DNA of 64,000 nt from Paenibacillus pedocola (GCF_031599675.1 NZ_CP134223.1:5208001-5272000); one strand, 5' to 3'. Counted from the first letter of the stretch, positions 17,691-26,749 are shown. The notes: generated by a model from the letters alone, not told the origin. Made by a program: numbers and translations.

Positions 17691-18791
17691 TCAGCTATAT
17701 TTACCATAGTCTTTGATGACTACTTTGGTATGGCACTTTACTTCTATCTCAGGATATACCTCTCTCCAGTTCAAGCTTGTCCATTCCTTGTAGTTCAGCC
17801 CGTTCCGTACATACGTTCCGATCCCCAGGCTGTCTACGTTATGCTCCTGCATCTGCTCCACCATCAAATCAGCTTTGGCCGTGATATATTCGGATATCTT
17901 CTGTTCTAATTCATGACGTGCCTTGCTCTCATTAATCTTCTCTTCTCCGGTGTATTCGAGTACCGAGCCCTGGAGGGAAGCAAAAATGTCGACCTTAAAG
18001 CGCCCGTCTCCCAGTTGATGCACTTTGATCTTGCGTTTGTTTAACAAGGAGCTTAACATGATGACCACTGGCCTGCCATCCTTGTCCCCTAAGTTAATCG
18101 CAACTTCCCCCTGCCTGAGATCATCGCGGAACAGGGCAAAGATAATCCCGTCCTCGGCCGGAATCCTCATCACATACCGGTCCTCCTGAAACATTGCAAC
18201 GCCCTCAATGACCACCTTGTCCCCCCCGTCTTTCACAATCGGAGCTACAGGGTCAATGCCGTCATCGTTGAAATCCCTGGAGAACTCATATAACGTGGTT
18301 GCAGGAACACTATTGCCGTAAGATTCCTTATCCAGCAGATGAGTGATATAGCGCCCGGTATCATTATGCGACTTGAACGTCTTGGACAGCAGATCTCCTG
18401 CATCCCCCTCGACGACGGTTACTCTGACTCCAAGCGCAATCGAAGGATCCCGCAGGAGTGTATCGATATAATCGCCTAAGCCCTCTTTTGCCAGCTTCGT
18501 TCCGTATAGGGTCTCTCTTACCTGCCCGCTGACGACCTTCAGATCAGTTTGCAGGGAGAACTGCAGCCGGGCTGATTTAAGGCTGTCGCTTACGGTCGTC
18601 ATGAGTTCACGGCGGACCTTCGAGGTGGGATCTGTAACCGGAACGCAGTAGGTCACCTTGAGCCGTTTATTGTCCAGCAGATCATAGCTTGCCGTTTGGA
18701 CCATCCCCAGCTTTTCAAGTATCCGCTCATCGCTTTTGCAACCGGTTAACAGCAGCAGCAGAAGCACAGGAATAAGCCTGAGCTTAAGCAT
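17691..18791 (-). CDS. Spore germinant receptor C subunit, Ger(x)C family lipoprotein
   Basis: The 366-residue lipoprotein (signal LIPVLLLLLLTGCKSDE) belongs to the GerAC/GerBC family. The C subunit sits on the outer face of the spore inner membrane and completes the A-B-C germinant receptor. The C-terminal region EQMQEHNVDSLGIGTYVR is typical of the family. Its start overlaps the B-subunit gene by 8 bases. Confidence 0.9.
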   Translation of the reverse strand: MLKLRLIPVLLLLLLTGCKSDERILEKLGMVQTASYDLLDNKRLKVTYCVPVTDPTSKVRRELMTTVSDSLKSARLQFSLQTDLKVVSGQVRETLYGTKLAKEGLGDYIDTLLRDPSIALGVRVTVVEGDAGDLLSKTFKSHNDTGRYITHLLDKESYGNSVPATTLYEFSRDFNDDGIDPVAPIVKDGGDKVVIEGVAMFQEDRYVMRIPAEDGIIFALFRDDLRQGEVAINLGDKDGRPVVIMLSSLLNKRKIKVHQLGDGRFKVDIFASLQGSVLEYTGEEKINESKARHELEQKISEYITAKADLMVEQMQEHNVDSLGIGTYVRNGLNYKEWTSLNWREVYPEIEVKCHTKVVIKDYGKYS

Positions 18792-19872
18792 GGGAAATTC
18801 CTCCTTTCCGTTGTATAAGCAGGATCATAATCAATAACATGGGAAGGCCAAAAGCAATACCTGTCACAGCATAGCCCAAATTGGTGATCCAGACATTTAC
18901 CTCATCCAAAGTCTTGGGAATAAAAGAGACGCAATAGGAGCTGCCTAGCAAAAAGACCAGAAGTACCGGCGTTTTTACCTTCGGGATGATTCTTTGTATA
19001 CTCAACTGCGCTGCCCACCAATACATCACAACCGTGACCAGTACTAAAAACAGAAAAAAACCGTAGAGCAGGTTTTCCAGCCGTTCAATAAAAGGCAACT
19101 GGATATAGGCCAGTAAGTCCAGCACGGGATACAGCAGCTTTTTTAATTGACCCGGGCCGAAGAAGCCGAAACAGATCAGCGACAGACAGATATAGACGAA
19201 CGACAAAAAGGCATTTGCGGCATAGATGGCGGCCATAGACTTTTTACTCTTACTCTTATTCATATACGGGAATAGCAGAATGGACAGCTCATAGCCCAAA
19301 TAAGCGGCATACACTTCTACCGCCCCCTTCACCTGATCATGTCCGCCATGAAGAAGGAACGGAGTGAACCTCGCCCAGCGAAAAGAGGGGAAGAACCACA
19401 GCAGCAGTCCAAACATCCAGATGGTCATCCAGAAAAAAAGGGTTACCGCGTTGGACATCCTGTAGATCCCTTTGATCAGCATCATAAAAGCCAGTACGTC
19501 AATAGCCAGCTTAAACAGCATCGGATTTGTCGTCGGGAAAGCCAGCATTTGAAAGAGCAGCACATACTTTTTACCGATCATACAGCCAAAAACTAACCAC
19601 ACTGCCGTCAAGCCCAAATAGAAAGGGTAAAGGATCGCCTTCGAAACCGACTGTTCCATTATTTCAAAGATTGAGCGCCCCTTCCCCAGCCGAAAAACCA
19701 AGGTGATCAAATAAATATTAAATGACGACAGCAGCAGACACGGAATTAGCACAAGCCAGCCGTTCGTTCCGAAATAATCCGCCAGACTGCGCGGCAGGGT
19801 GAAGATAACGATTCCTGACTGAGTCATGTATACAAGAACGGCAATATGAAAGGGACTAAGCTTTTCCGGCAT
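18784..19872 (-). CDS. Spore germinant receptor B subunit, GerAB family
   Basis: This 362-residue protein has about ten membrane helices of the amino-acid permease fold (APC superfamily), starting FHIAVLVYMTQSGIVIFTLP. The B subunit is the likely germinant-binding component. It lies between the A and C genes, with a 10-base gap to the A gene. Confidence 0.92.
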   Translation of the reverse strand: MPEKLSPFHIAVLVYMTQSGIVIFTLPRSLADYFGTNGWLVLIPCLLLSSFNIYLITLVFRLGKGRSIFEIMEQSVSKAILYPFYLGLTAVWLVFGCMIGKKYVLLFQMLAFPTTNPMLFKLAIDVLAFMMLIKGIYRMSNAVTLFFWMTIWMFGLLLWFFPSFRWARFTPFLLHGGHDQVKGAVEVYAAYLGYELSILLFPYMNKSKSKKSMAAIYAANAFLSFVYICLSLICFGFFGPGQLKKLLYPVLDLLAYIQLPFIERLENLLYGFFLFLVLVTVVMYWWAAQLSIQRIIPKVKTPVLLVFLLGSSYCVSFIPKTLDEVNVWITNLGYAVTGIAFGLPMLLIMILLIQRKGGISHA

Positions 19873-19882
19873 AACACCATTC

Positions 19883-21304
19883 CTACTTTCTGTTTTTTTG
19901 CTTTATCCGGTTGGAGGTCCCCACCTGCTTGGGCCGGGTTCTGAGCATTGAAAAGGGTGCCCGGATGAATACATCCTTCCAATCTGTTGACTTCATCGGT
20001 GCAACGGGCATGACATAGGAGGTCCCTAGACTGGTTAGACCGGATAAATGAATCACAATGACTGCGATCCCCATTACAAGCCCCATATTGCCCCAGACTC
20101 CGGTCAGAATAATAATCCCGAAACGGATCAGCCGGATCGAGGCGCTCATCATATAGCTGGGAATGACAAAGGACGCGATGGCGGAGGAGGCCACGGCAAT
20201 AATCAGCACATTACTGGTCAGCCCGGCCTGTACCGCCGCCTGTCCGATTACAATACCGCCTACGATCCCGATGGTCTGTCCGATCTTGGTAGGCAGGCGG
20301 GCTCCCGCCTCGCGCAGCAGCTCAATCATGATCTCCATCAGCAGCGCCTCGTAGACTGGAGGGAAAGGGACTCTGTTGCGTGATTCGGCCAGCGTTCTCA
20401 GCAGGGCTTCTGGAATCATCTCATAATGAAAAGTGGTCACGGAGACATACATTGCCGTAAAGGTTATGGTGATAAGCAATGCCATATATCTTAGCAGCCG
20501 CAAGGCTGTACCGAGTGCCCAACGCTGGTAGTAATCATCGGGAGATGAGAAAAATTCAAAAAATGCAGCAGGTGCGCTGATCGCTGTCGGGCTGTTGTCA
20601 ACAATGGCAACAATCCGTCCGGCAGCGAGCTTGGACGCGACAACATCCGGCCTTTCTGTGATGAGGAATTGGGGAAACACCGAATTCGGCATATCCTCAA
20701 TAAATTGGGTCAGCATCCCTCCGTCGTTAAGTGTATCTGTCTCAATGCTTTGAATCCGCCGCCCCATATCTTCAACTAGTTTAGGATTGGCAACATCCTT
20801 GATATAGAGCAAATAAACAGCTGTTTTGGATATTTCGCCGACAGCGTATTTTCTGATTTTGAGATGGGGACTTTTGAGTCTGCCGCGGATTAAGGATATA
20901 TTCGTAAGCGCCGACTCGACAAAAGCATCATGAGGGCCTGCAATAATCGTTTCGGTCTCCGACTGCTGCACACTGCGCATCTCAGGGCCATAGACATCCA
21001 GTAAACAGACCGTCCCCCGGTGAAAAATGGCAACATTGCCTGCCAGGATGCCGACAACTACCTGTTTGGGATCACTTCCTGGAGTGAATTGCGACTGCAG
21101 CAGCAGCTGGTCAACCTCATCCAGCCGGATTTTGGAAAAGGGCTCCTGAATCTCTTTGATGAATGAAGCCGTGTCCACCAAATGCGAAAAATACACAATA
21201 TCGGTCTCAATTTCCGGATAGGACCGATGGTTCAAATCGGCGCATTGATCGAACTCTTCAAGAATATGTTCAAGTGAAAGCGGATTGTGCGCCATCGAAC
21301 GCAT
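19883..21304 (-). CDS. Spore germinant receptor A subunit, GerAA family
   Basis: The 473-residue protein has a hydrophilic N-terminal half (about residues 1-240, with the family segment LIRGRLKSPHLKIRKYAVGE) and a membrane half of about five helices. The PFPPVYEALLMEIMIELLREAGARLP segment, split here across several motifs, is characteristic of GerA. It is the first gene of the operon. The start is the ATG at 21304, with GGGAGGG six bases upstream. Tricistronic gerA-type operons are transcribed in the forespore by sigma G, but I could not fix a convincing sigma G promoter here. Confidence 0.93.
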   Translation of the reverse strand: MRSMAHNPLSLEHILEEFDQCADLNHRSYPEIETDIVYFSHLVDTASFIKEIQEPFSKIRLDEVDQLLLQSQFTPGSDPKQVVVGILAGNVAIFHRGTVCLLDVYGPEMRSVQQSETETIIAGPHDAFVESALTNISLIRGRLKSPHLKIRKYAVGEISKTAVYLLYIKDVANPKLVEDMGRRIQSIETDTLNDGGMLTQFIEDMPNSVFPQFLITERPDVVASKLAAGRIVAIVDNSPTAISAPAAFFEFFSSPDDYYQRWALGTALRLLRYMALLITITFTAMYVSVTTFHYEMIPEALLRTLAESRNRVPFPPVYEALLMEIMIELLREAGARLPTKIGQTIGIVGGIVIGQAAVQAGLTSNVLIIAVASSAIASFVIPSYMMSASIRLIRFGIIILTGVWGNMGLVMGIAVIVIHLSGLTSLGTSYVMPVAPMKSTDWKDVFIRAPFSMLRTRPKQVGTSNRIKQKNRK

Positions 21305-21370
21305 TGAATACCCTCCCTGCAGCTACTATTTTGGGGTAGTATTCCCAGAAACCGCATGGTTATTTATAGC

Positions 21371-21411
21371 AAAAAACCTCCGTTACCCGGTAAGGGTAAC
21401 GGAGGTTCTTT
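21371..21411 (-). terminator. Terminator of the endoglucanase gene
   Basis: A perfect 14-bp inverted repeat (AACCTCCGTTACCC, 21375-21388 and 21394-21407) is followed by T residues on the minus strand. Confidence 0.9.
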
Positions 21412-21418
21412 GCGGAGT

Positions 21419-23134
21419 TTATTGGGCCACACCGGTAACGGTTGTTCCACTTTTGGTAATCTTGTAGCTCACAATCTCACCGCTCCAGAAATGGAATTTA
21501 AGAATGACTTCGCCATCGTTCACTTCTTTGAAGAAGTTCTCCTGCAGGCTGATCTCACCCGTATTGTAGGAAGGACTAAACGTATAGGCAAATTCCTTAA
21601 ATGAGGTCCAGTTCTGCGGTCCGGCATTGCCGCCGGAGGCATATACGGCTTCCATGGTCGCTAAGATATCACCGTTGAAATTTGTAGGGATTTTAAAGGA
21701 AGCTATTGTTCCCTGGGTGCTGCTAAGGACCGGTTTACTGGAAACAATGAGATTAAAGGTCCAGTCGGCACCTTTATTGAACCCGGCCGTAAGAACTGCA
21801 TTTACGCCCAGCTTGCCGGAAGAGGTAAGGCTCTTCAGCTTGGCAGCTTTGAGCGTCAGCTTATCTCCGTTCAGGCTATAATCCGTCCCTTTCTTCAGCT
21901 TGCCGCCCGTAGTGCTGAGCGAGGTCAGCTTGTTGCCGTTCAGGTTCAGCGAAACTGTAACATCCTTAACCTCTTCACCTTTATTCAAATAAATGAGATC
22001 GCTTTCAGCAGTTGCCGAACGTGTGCTCCAGCTGTTCTTCATCATCGTAAAGAGCTGGGGATCAGACCATTTATATGTCGTGCGGCCAAAATGCTGACCG
22101 TTATCCCACAGCATAGAGGTAATCCGTTTTTCCCTCAGATAGTTGGCAAGGAATTCAAAAAACTTCAGCTTTTCACCCTGCTCAATCGTTCCTGTATTCT
22201 TATCGAAGCCGAGCAGGCCATATTCCCCTACGATGACAGGAACGCCTTTGGCGGTGAAGGTAGCATGCACCTTGTCAAAGGTCTGGATAATGTCATTTTG
22301 CGTGTCGGCGTCAAATTTGGTGTATCCGGCAATATTAACGCTGAACGGCCAGAAGCCATAATAATGTACCGTCGCAATCAGATTCGGATCTTTCAGTCCG
22401 GTGATTGTCTGGTAGAGCACATCCATCCGTTCCTGGGTCGGAGAGGATTCCAGCGAAGGAAGCACCAGCGGCCGTTCCGCATTGTTGCCGCCTGAGCTTC
22501 TTACGATACTGTGGAAGGACTTGTTCAGCTCAGTCAGCATTTGAGTCGCTTTGGCTTCGTCGGTAGTTCCCCCATCGGTGAACCGCGGCTCGTTGACGCT
22601 CTCGAACATCAGCTTATCCGAGTAGTTCTTAAACTTCGCCGCAATCTGAGTCCAGGCAGCATTGTAGCGGGCCAGCACCTCATCATGCTTCTTCTCCATC
22701 CCGCTGATCCACAGCCAGGAATCATGGTGAAGATTAATCATCACATACAGCTTTTCTTTCAATGCCCAGTCCACTACCTGTTGAACTCTGGCGAGATAAG
22801 CAGCTTCTATAGTATAGTTCGGAGCCGCCCCAATATGAACGTCCCAGGTTACCGGGATGCGGATGCTCTTGTAACCCTGGTCGGCGATTTTTCGGATCAG
22901 TTCCTGGGTTACTGCCGGATTGCCCCATGAGGTTTCATCAGCCCCGGTAGCGTCAAGCGTATTGCCGAGGTTCCATCCCGGCTGCATGGCATCCACATAG
23001 GATTGCATGGCGGTTGTTGCAGGTTTTCCTTTGGCCGTCTGGTCTGCAGATGCAGCCGATATACCCGGCGTTATCAGTGCGAGCATCAGCAGCGTGGTGA
23101 ATGCTAGTGATAGAAATGATTTCTTCTTAGGCAT
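21419..23134 (-). CDS. Secreted GH5 endoglucanase with X2 and CBM46 modules
   Basis: The 571-residue precursor has a Sec signal (LAFTTLLMLALITPGISAASA), a GH5 catalytic domain (about residues 40-370), an X2/Ig-like module (about 385-465, LNLNGNKLTSL...YSLNGDKLTLKAAKL) and a CBM46-like module to the end. The acid/base is Glu182 (FESVNEP) and the nucleophile Glu304 (VIVGEYG). The GH5-X2-CBM46 order is that of characterised subfamily-4 endo-beta-1,4-glucanases and xyloglucanases, in which CBM46 helps shape the active-site cleft. It is a single-gene unit with a cre site upstream. Confidence 0.92.
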   Translation of the reverse strand: MPKKKSFLSLAFTTLLMLALITPGISAASADQTAKGKPATTAMQSYVDAMQPGWNLGNTLDATGADETSWGNPAVTQELIRKIADQGYKSIRIPVTWDVHIGAAPNYTIEAAYLARVQQVVDWALKEKLYVMINLHHDSWLWISGMEKKHDEVLARYNAAWTQIAAKFKNYSDKLMFESVNEPRFTDGGTTDEAKATQMLTELNKSFHSIVRSSGGNNAERPLVLPSLESSPTQERMDVLYQTITGLKDPNLIATVHYYGFWPFSVNIAGYTKFDADTQNDIIQTFDKVHATFTAKGVPVIVGEYGLLGFDKNTGTIEQGEKLKFFEFLANYLREKRITSMLWDNGQHFGRTTYKWSDPQLFTMMKNSWSTRSATAESDLIYLNKGEEVKDVTVSLNLNGNKLTSLSTTGGKLKKGTDYSLNGDKLTLKAAKLKSLTSSGKLGVNAVLTAGFNKGADWTFNLIVSSKPVLSSTQGTIASFKIPTNFNGDILATMEAVYASGGNAGPQNWTSFKEFAYTFSPSYNTGEISLQENFFKEVNDGEVILKFHFWSGEIVSYKITKSGTTVTGVAQ

Positions 23135-23221
23135 GAATTCGATATTCCTCCCTTATGAATGAACGATCATCTTCTTCAAATCCCCCAAGCCTGGTACACC
23201 CGCCACCTCCCATTCATTTCA

Positions 23222-23235
23222 TGTAACCGCTTACC
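23222..23235. promoter_or_regulatory. CcpA cre site upstream of the endoglucanase gene
   Basis: TGTAACCGCTTACC matches the cre consensus at 13 of 14 positions. It lies about 90 bases upstream of the start, just downstream of a weak TATATT -10, a position suited to repression by glucose. Confidence 0.6.
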
Positions 23236-23586
23236 TAAAAGAATATAACATCTTTCCCTCTTGGCAATAAACCCAATAATTAGTGAAAAAATCCTATGAA
23301 AATTATTGATTTGGGTGGTTAGAGTGAACTTGGAGGGCTACATTTAGGGATTGGCCGTGGCTGCAGGGAATGTTTGGACTTCCGGCCGCTGTTAGGTTTA
23401 GATTTCCTGAATTTAACTGCTATTCGCAATAAAAATCCAAACCTAGCCTATGCTTATGATGCGAGCTTTCCTGCGGAAAGCTTTCAGGCGGACGCTACTG
23501 CTCCGTAAGGCTCAAAATTCCCCTCCGCCACTTTTCCCTAAATGTATATTTTCAAGTTCAATCTTATGGGGTGACGGAGGCAGAGT
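23236..23586. other. Intergenic stretch with a large inverted repeat
   Basis: No gene is supported. TAGGTTTAGATTT at 23393-23405 is nearly complementary to AAAATCCAAACCTA at 23432-23445, giving a long imperfect hairpin. It is followed by a GC-rich tract at 23459-23510 containing the pairing GCTTTCC/GGAAAGC. Confidence 0.45.
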
Positions 23587-23780
23587 AGCGGGAATTTCTC
23601 CATCTAATTTCCGACGAACTGGGTGAAGACAGACTCTAGCGGGATTTTCTCCCGCTAATTTCTACCGTATAGGCCTAAATCAGCGTTTCTAGAGATTTTA
23701 AAGGGAGGTTTTCCACCTAAATCCTGCTTCCAGGCGAAAACGGACGGATTAGTTGGAGGATTTCCCGCTAAAATTATTCT
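23587..23780. repeat. Four-unit degenerate 51-bp-period element
   Basis: TTTTC-type cores recur with spacings 51, 64 and 51 bp. Unit 1 starts at 23587 and unit 2 at 23638; units 3 and 4 have GGAGG at 23704 and 23755. Unit 2 contains the hairpin AGCGGGA-TTTTC-TCCCGCT. The geometry is the same as in the element at 34.0 kb. Confidence 0.8.
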
Positions 23781-23851
23781 CAGGTGATAAAATAGTGTTA
23801 TTACATCTTCACCAGAGGTGATTGGTTTGCCCAGATTTCCCGCAATGACCG

Positions 23852-23926
23852 CCATCACGCTCTGCCCGTAGTAGTTTCCCCTTGGAATAACTGCGGGCTG
23901 AGCCTTTACCCAAGGGAGCGTGATGG
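23852..23926 (+). ncRNA. Pseudoknot-capable leader RNA of the Cys-rich protein gene
   Basis: Three helices can form. P1 is CCATCACGCTC (23852-23862) with GAGCGTGATGG (23916-23926), 11 bp. P2 is GCCCGTAG (23864-23871) with CTGCGGGC (23891-23898), 8 bp including one G-U. P3 is CCCTTGG (23879-23885) with CCAAGGG (23910-23916), 7 bp. The 5' arm of P3 is in the P2 loop, so P2 and P3 make an H-type pseudoknot inside P1. P1 and P3 cover the GGGAG ribosome site. I do not recognise a known riboswitch class. A structured cis-regulator is inferred from pairing alone. Confidence 0.5.
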
Positions 23927-23928
23927 TT

Positions 23929-24177
23929 ATGAAGCCTTACCGGAGCAACCGGAATCAGGCATTAATCCGGCATTACAGAAAACATGCTATTCAACGTAAA
24001 AAGCGTCTGCTCAGAACATCGGGATGGAGCTTCAAGTATGAAGGAAGTTTAAGTAAAGGAAAAATCCATTGTTCCTGCCGCTGGTGCTGTAAGAAGACCT
24101 CAAGACTTGGATTTTCCAAATCAGAGGCGGCGAGGATTGCTGACTGCGAGGAGCAGCTTCGGGGATCAAAATTCTAA
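23929..24177 (+). CDS. Small basic Cys-rich protein of unknown function
   Basis: The 82-residue product is rich in Lys and Arg (RHYRKHAIQRKKRLLR) and has a compact cysteine cluster, GKIHCSCRWCCKKT, resembling a zinc site in short conserved hypothetical proteins of Firmicutes. I chose the ATG at 23929, ten bases after GGGAG; a GTG and an ATG at 23920 and 23923 are too close to that site. The ribosome site lies in the 3' strand of a pseudoknotted leader, so translation may be controlled by RNA structure, possibly by this basic protein itself. Confidence 0.65.
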   Translation: MKPYRSNRNQALIRHYRKHAIQRKKRLLRTSGWSFKYEGSLSKGKIHCSCRWCCKKTSRLGFSKSEAARIADCEEQLRGSKF

Positions 24178-24289
24178 ACCACCGTAATCCAAACAAGCGA
24201 TGCCCTATTTCGGGTAATCGCTTGTTTCCACAACACCCTTTATATCGTCTTCCTCTTAATAGACAAGAACAGAAAGTAAAACAAACTAT

Positions 24290-24646
24290 TCATTTTGATT
24301 CATTCTCCAATAGCTCGACCTCTTCCCCCTGCTGCTGCCTCATTTTAATGTTAGCTCTGCCCCAGGAACACATTTGATGAATAATTTCATTCGCTGTAAT
24401 TCCATATTCGGTTATATAGTACTCCACTTTGGGAGGCATTTGAGAATATACATGTCTGCCGATGATGCCGTCCTGTTCAAGCTCACGCAGCTGCTGGATC
24501 AGCACTTTTTGCGAGATCCCCGGAATACTGCGCTGCAATTCGCTTGTCCTTTTGGTGCCGGAAATTAAGTGACATACAATCAGAGCCTTCCATTTCCCTC
24601 CGATAATTTCAAGGGTTGCTTCTATGCCTAAATTATATTGTTTCAT
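24290..24646 (-). CDS. HxlR-family transcriptional regulator
   Basis: The 118-residue winged-helix protein has the family core LEIIGGKWKALIVCHLISGTKR, SQKVLIQQLRELEQDGII and the wing VEYYITEYG. HxlR-family proteins often respond to redox-active or electrophilic compounds. It is divergent from an NAD(P)H oxidoreductase gene, its probable target, across a 200-base region with a large palindrome. It has no Cys near the N-terminus as YodB does (Cys25 and Cys84 are present), so the sensing mode is uncertain. Confidence 0.9.
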   Translation of the reverse strand: MKQYNLGIEATLEIIGGKWKALIVCHLISGTKRTSELQRSIPGISQKVLIQQLRELEQDGIIGRHVYSQMPPKVEYYITEYGITANEIIHQMCSWGRANIKMRQQQGEEVELLENESK

Positions 24647-24730
24647 GTTATTCGTACCACCTCATCACCGCTAGAAATCAATAGCTTATCTGCTTATCTC
24701 TATAATCGCATAGATTCACTCTGCGTCCAA

Positions 24731-24769
24731 TGCACACTTTGAGGTAACTAGGTTACTTCATTGTGTGTA
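24731..24769. promoter_or_regulatory. 39-bp interrupted palindrome, candidate HxlR operator
   Basis: Centred on 24750, GAGGTAAC/GTTACTTC forms the core and CACAC/GTGTG adds outer arms, with matching TT spacers. A promoter TTTACA (24770)-17-AATAAT serves the oxidoreductase directly downstream. TTGGAC-17-GATTAT on the minus strand overlaps the left edge and could serve the regulator gene. Confidence 0.65.
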
Positions 24770-24848
24770 TTTACATTTTTTTGAACATGAAAAATAATGT
24801 AAGCAACTGCAGCAAGCAAATCAGCTTACAAAAGAAAGGTGATTGTTG

Positions 24849-25385
24849 ATGAAAACTCTGGTGATATTAGCACATCCAAATATTGAAGCTTCGAGAGTGA
24901 ACAAAAGGTGGAAAGAGGGATTACTTCAGCATCCAGACGGGATTACGATTCATGAGCTTTATAAGGAATACCCGGACTGGAGCATAGATGTATTAAGAGA
25001 ACAGAAGCTATTGGAAGCCTACAGCCATGTCATCTTTCAGTTTCCGTTGTACTGGTATAGTTATCCGCCCTTACTAAAAAAGTGGCTGGATGATGTATTT
25101 ACCCATGGATGGGCCTATGGTTCAAACGGCAGGAAGCTGCAGGGTAAGAAGCTCGGAATAGCGATGTCGATCGGTGATAAGAAGGAAAACTATCTGCCCG
25201 TGGGTTCTGTTTCTTTTACGGTAGATGAAGTTATCGCCCCTTTCAAAGCCAGTGCAATCCATGTAGGCGCAACAGCACTACCGCATTTCGCTGTCTTCGG
25301 TGCGTCATTTCAGGTGAGCGATGAAGAGATTGAGCAGAGCGCGGCAGATTATATTGACTATATCAGGCAGCATAGATCCCGCTAA
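24849..25385 (+). CDS. Flavodoxin-fold NAD(P)H oxidoreductase, KefF/MdaB type
   Basis: The 178-residue protein begins MKTLVILAHPNIEASRVNKR, the flavin-phosphate loop of the NAD(P)H dehydrogenase (quinone) family, and has the family segment VIFQFPLYWYSYPPLLKKWLDDVF. These flavoenzymes reduce quinones or support potassium efflux systems. The ATG at 24849 follows AAAGGTGAT; the frame is open two codons further upstream from a TTG. The divergent HxlR gene suggests induction by quinones or other electrophiles. Confidence 0.9.
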   Translation: MKTLVILAHPNIEASRVNKRWKEGLLQHPDGITIHELYKEYPDWSIDVLREQKLLEAYSHVIFQFPLYWYSYPPLLKKWLDDVFTHGWAYGSNGRKLQGKKLGIAMSIGDKKENYLPVGSVSFTVDEVIAPFKASAIHVGATALPHFAVFGASFQVSDEEIEQSAADYIDYIRQHRSR

Positions 25386-25479
25386 ATCCATTCAAACGAT
25401 AATTTCGGCCGATAGACTGTATATTAGATGGAGAAAATCTGTCCGTACCACACCACGCCCTACTACTTACCGCTTTCCC

Positions 25480-26457
25480 CTACACCGTCCCCCGCTCAAT
25501 AATCACGTAATCCAGCTTGCGGTGTACGGGCACGCGGCTGCCGGTGCTGATCTGCTCATGGATAATGCGGAAGGCGGCGGCACCCATCTCGTAGAGGTGG
25601 TTGTCGATGGTGGTGATGTCGAGCAGCCGGCCGATCGGCTGATTGTCGAAGCCCATGACCGCCAGATCCTCCGGGATGTGCAGCCCGTGCTTGCGGGCCT
25701 CGATGATCAGGCCGGCGGCGACATGGTCGCCGGTAATGATCAGCACCTCGGGCCGGTCCTGCATGTCCAGCAGCGATAGTGCAACTCCCGCCCCATCCTC
25801 CTCCGTCATACAGTCGTAAACTATCCACTCCTCCCGGAAGGGAAGCTTATGCTCGGATAGAAACGTGCGGAACGCGGACTGCCGGATCGAGGCGCTGCTG
25901 CCGTTCTGCCGGCCTTCACAGTAGCCGATTTTGCGGTAGCCTTTGCTGCTCAAATACTGCAGGCCATCCCAAAAAGCCTCATAATGCTCAATATAAACCG
26001 AGGAGAAACGCCGTTCGCCGCTGTCCTGGCAGGTAATAACCGGACCGTACTCCGTATATTCCTCGATCACTTCCGGCTGAAGCGCCGTAGAGACGATGAC
26101 CACGCCATCAATCTCCTTATTGCGCAGCATCTCAAGCACCTTCAGCTCCTCCTCGGCAGCATAGTTGCTCTGGCAGAGAATCAGCCGGTACTGTGCATTC
26201 AGCGCTTCATGGGCCAGCCCGTCCATCACAATCGAGAAGTAGTATAAATTGATATACGGCAGAATTACCGCAATGGCTCCGGTACGCCCGGTAATCAGAT
26301 GCACGGCATTCATATTCCGGGTGTAGTTTAATTGCTCTATGGTATTAAGCACGGCGGCTCTTTTATTGTCGCTGACATAAGGATGATTATTAAGCACACG
26401 GGATACTGTCGTTACAGAAACACCGGCGATGCGGGCGATTTCTTTAATGTTGGCCAT
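25480..26457 (-). CDS. LacI-family transcriptional regulator
   Basis: The 325-residue repressor starts MANIKEIARIAGVSVTTVSR, the LacI helix-turn-helix, followed by the hinge helix (NKRAAVLNTIEQLNYTRN) and a periplasmic-binding-type effector domain. AGGAGG lies ten bases before the ATG at 26457. It is a lone gene with no adjacent sugar genes, so its regulon is unknown. Confidence 0.9.
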   Translation of the reverse strand: MANIKEIARIAGVSVTTVSRVLNNHPYVSDNKRAAVLNTIEQLNYTRNMNAVHLITGRTGAIAVILPYINLYYFSIVMDGLAHEALNAQYRLILCQSNYAAEEELKVLEMLRNKEIDGVVIVSTALQPEVIEEYTEYGPVITCQDSGERRFSSVYIEHYEAFWDGLQYLSSKGYRKIGYCEGRQNGSSASIRQSAFRTFLSEHKLPFREEWIVYDCMTEEDGAGVALSLLDMQDRPEVLIITGDHVAAGLIIEARKHGLHIPEDLAVMGFDNQPIGRLLDITTIDNHLYEMGAAAFRIIHEQISTGSRVPVHRKLDYVIIERGTV

Positions 26458-26554
26458 CAGCAAGCTTCCTCCTGAATAGGATGATACTGGTTTTATTTTA
26501 CCACATCGGCCTTCAATACCTTCTCATAAAAAAAGCTTGCTATGGAATCCATTT

Positions 26555-26665
26555 CATATACTACACTGGTTCTGCAACAGCTTACCGGACTAAACTGGCG
26601 TGACCGAAAGGGCGTGACAGACCGGTACAGTACGTGTCTTTGCCGCCGGGAGGGCGGTTTTTTTA
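26555..26665 (+). ncRNA. Candidate sporulation small RNA upstream of gerE
   Basis: CATATACTA at 26555-26563 exactly fits the sigma K -10 pattern CATANNNTA. About 80 bases later CCGCC/GGCGG (26643-26657) followed by seven T residues is a rho-independent terminator on the plus strand. Between them TACCGG pairs with CCGGTA around a CC-GAAA-GG tetraloop hairpin, and GGCGTGAC occurs twice. No credible protein is encoded. The -35 is not convincing, so this is tentative. The rest of the 26458-26815 gap shows nothing else except the gerE promoter. Confidence 0.35.
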
Positions 26666-26720
26666 CGTTCCTAGGAATAGGCTTCAGCTTGTCTGCTTCC
26701 CCGCCCATTTTAGGGCAATG

Positions 26721-26749
26721 ACCGCACAATTAACATTGCGCATACATAA
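26721..26749 (+). promoter_or_regulatory. Possible sigma K promoter of gerE
   Basis: ACC at 26721 and CATACATAA at 26741, 17 bases apart, resemble a sigma K promoter, with one mismatch in the -10. gerE is transcribed by sigma K in Bacillus subtilis. Confidence 0.35.

Noticed and set aside
23655..23858. Minus-strand frame of 67 codons in the repeat element at 23.6 kb
   Set aside because: It covers repeat units, lacks a ribosome site and has no protein-like composition.
26493..26729. 78-codon minus-strand frame between the LacI gene and gerE
   Set aside because: It has no ribosome site, and its composition is unlike a protein. The region is better explained by a promoter, structured RNA and terminator on the plus strand.
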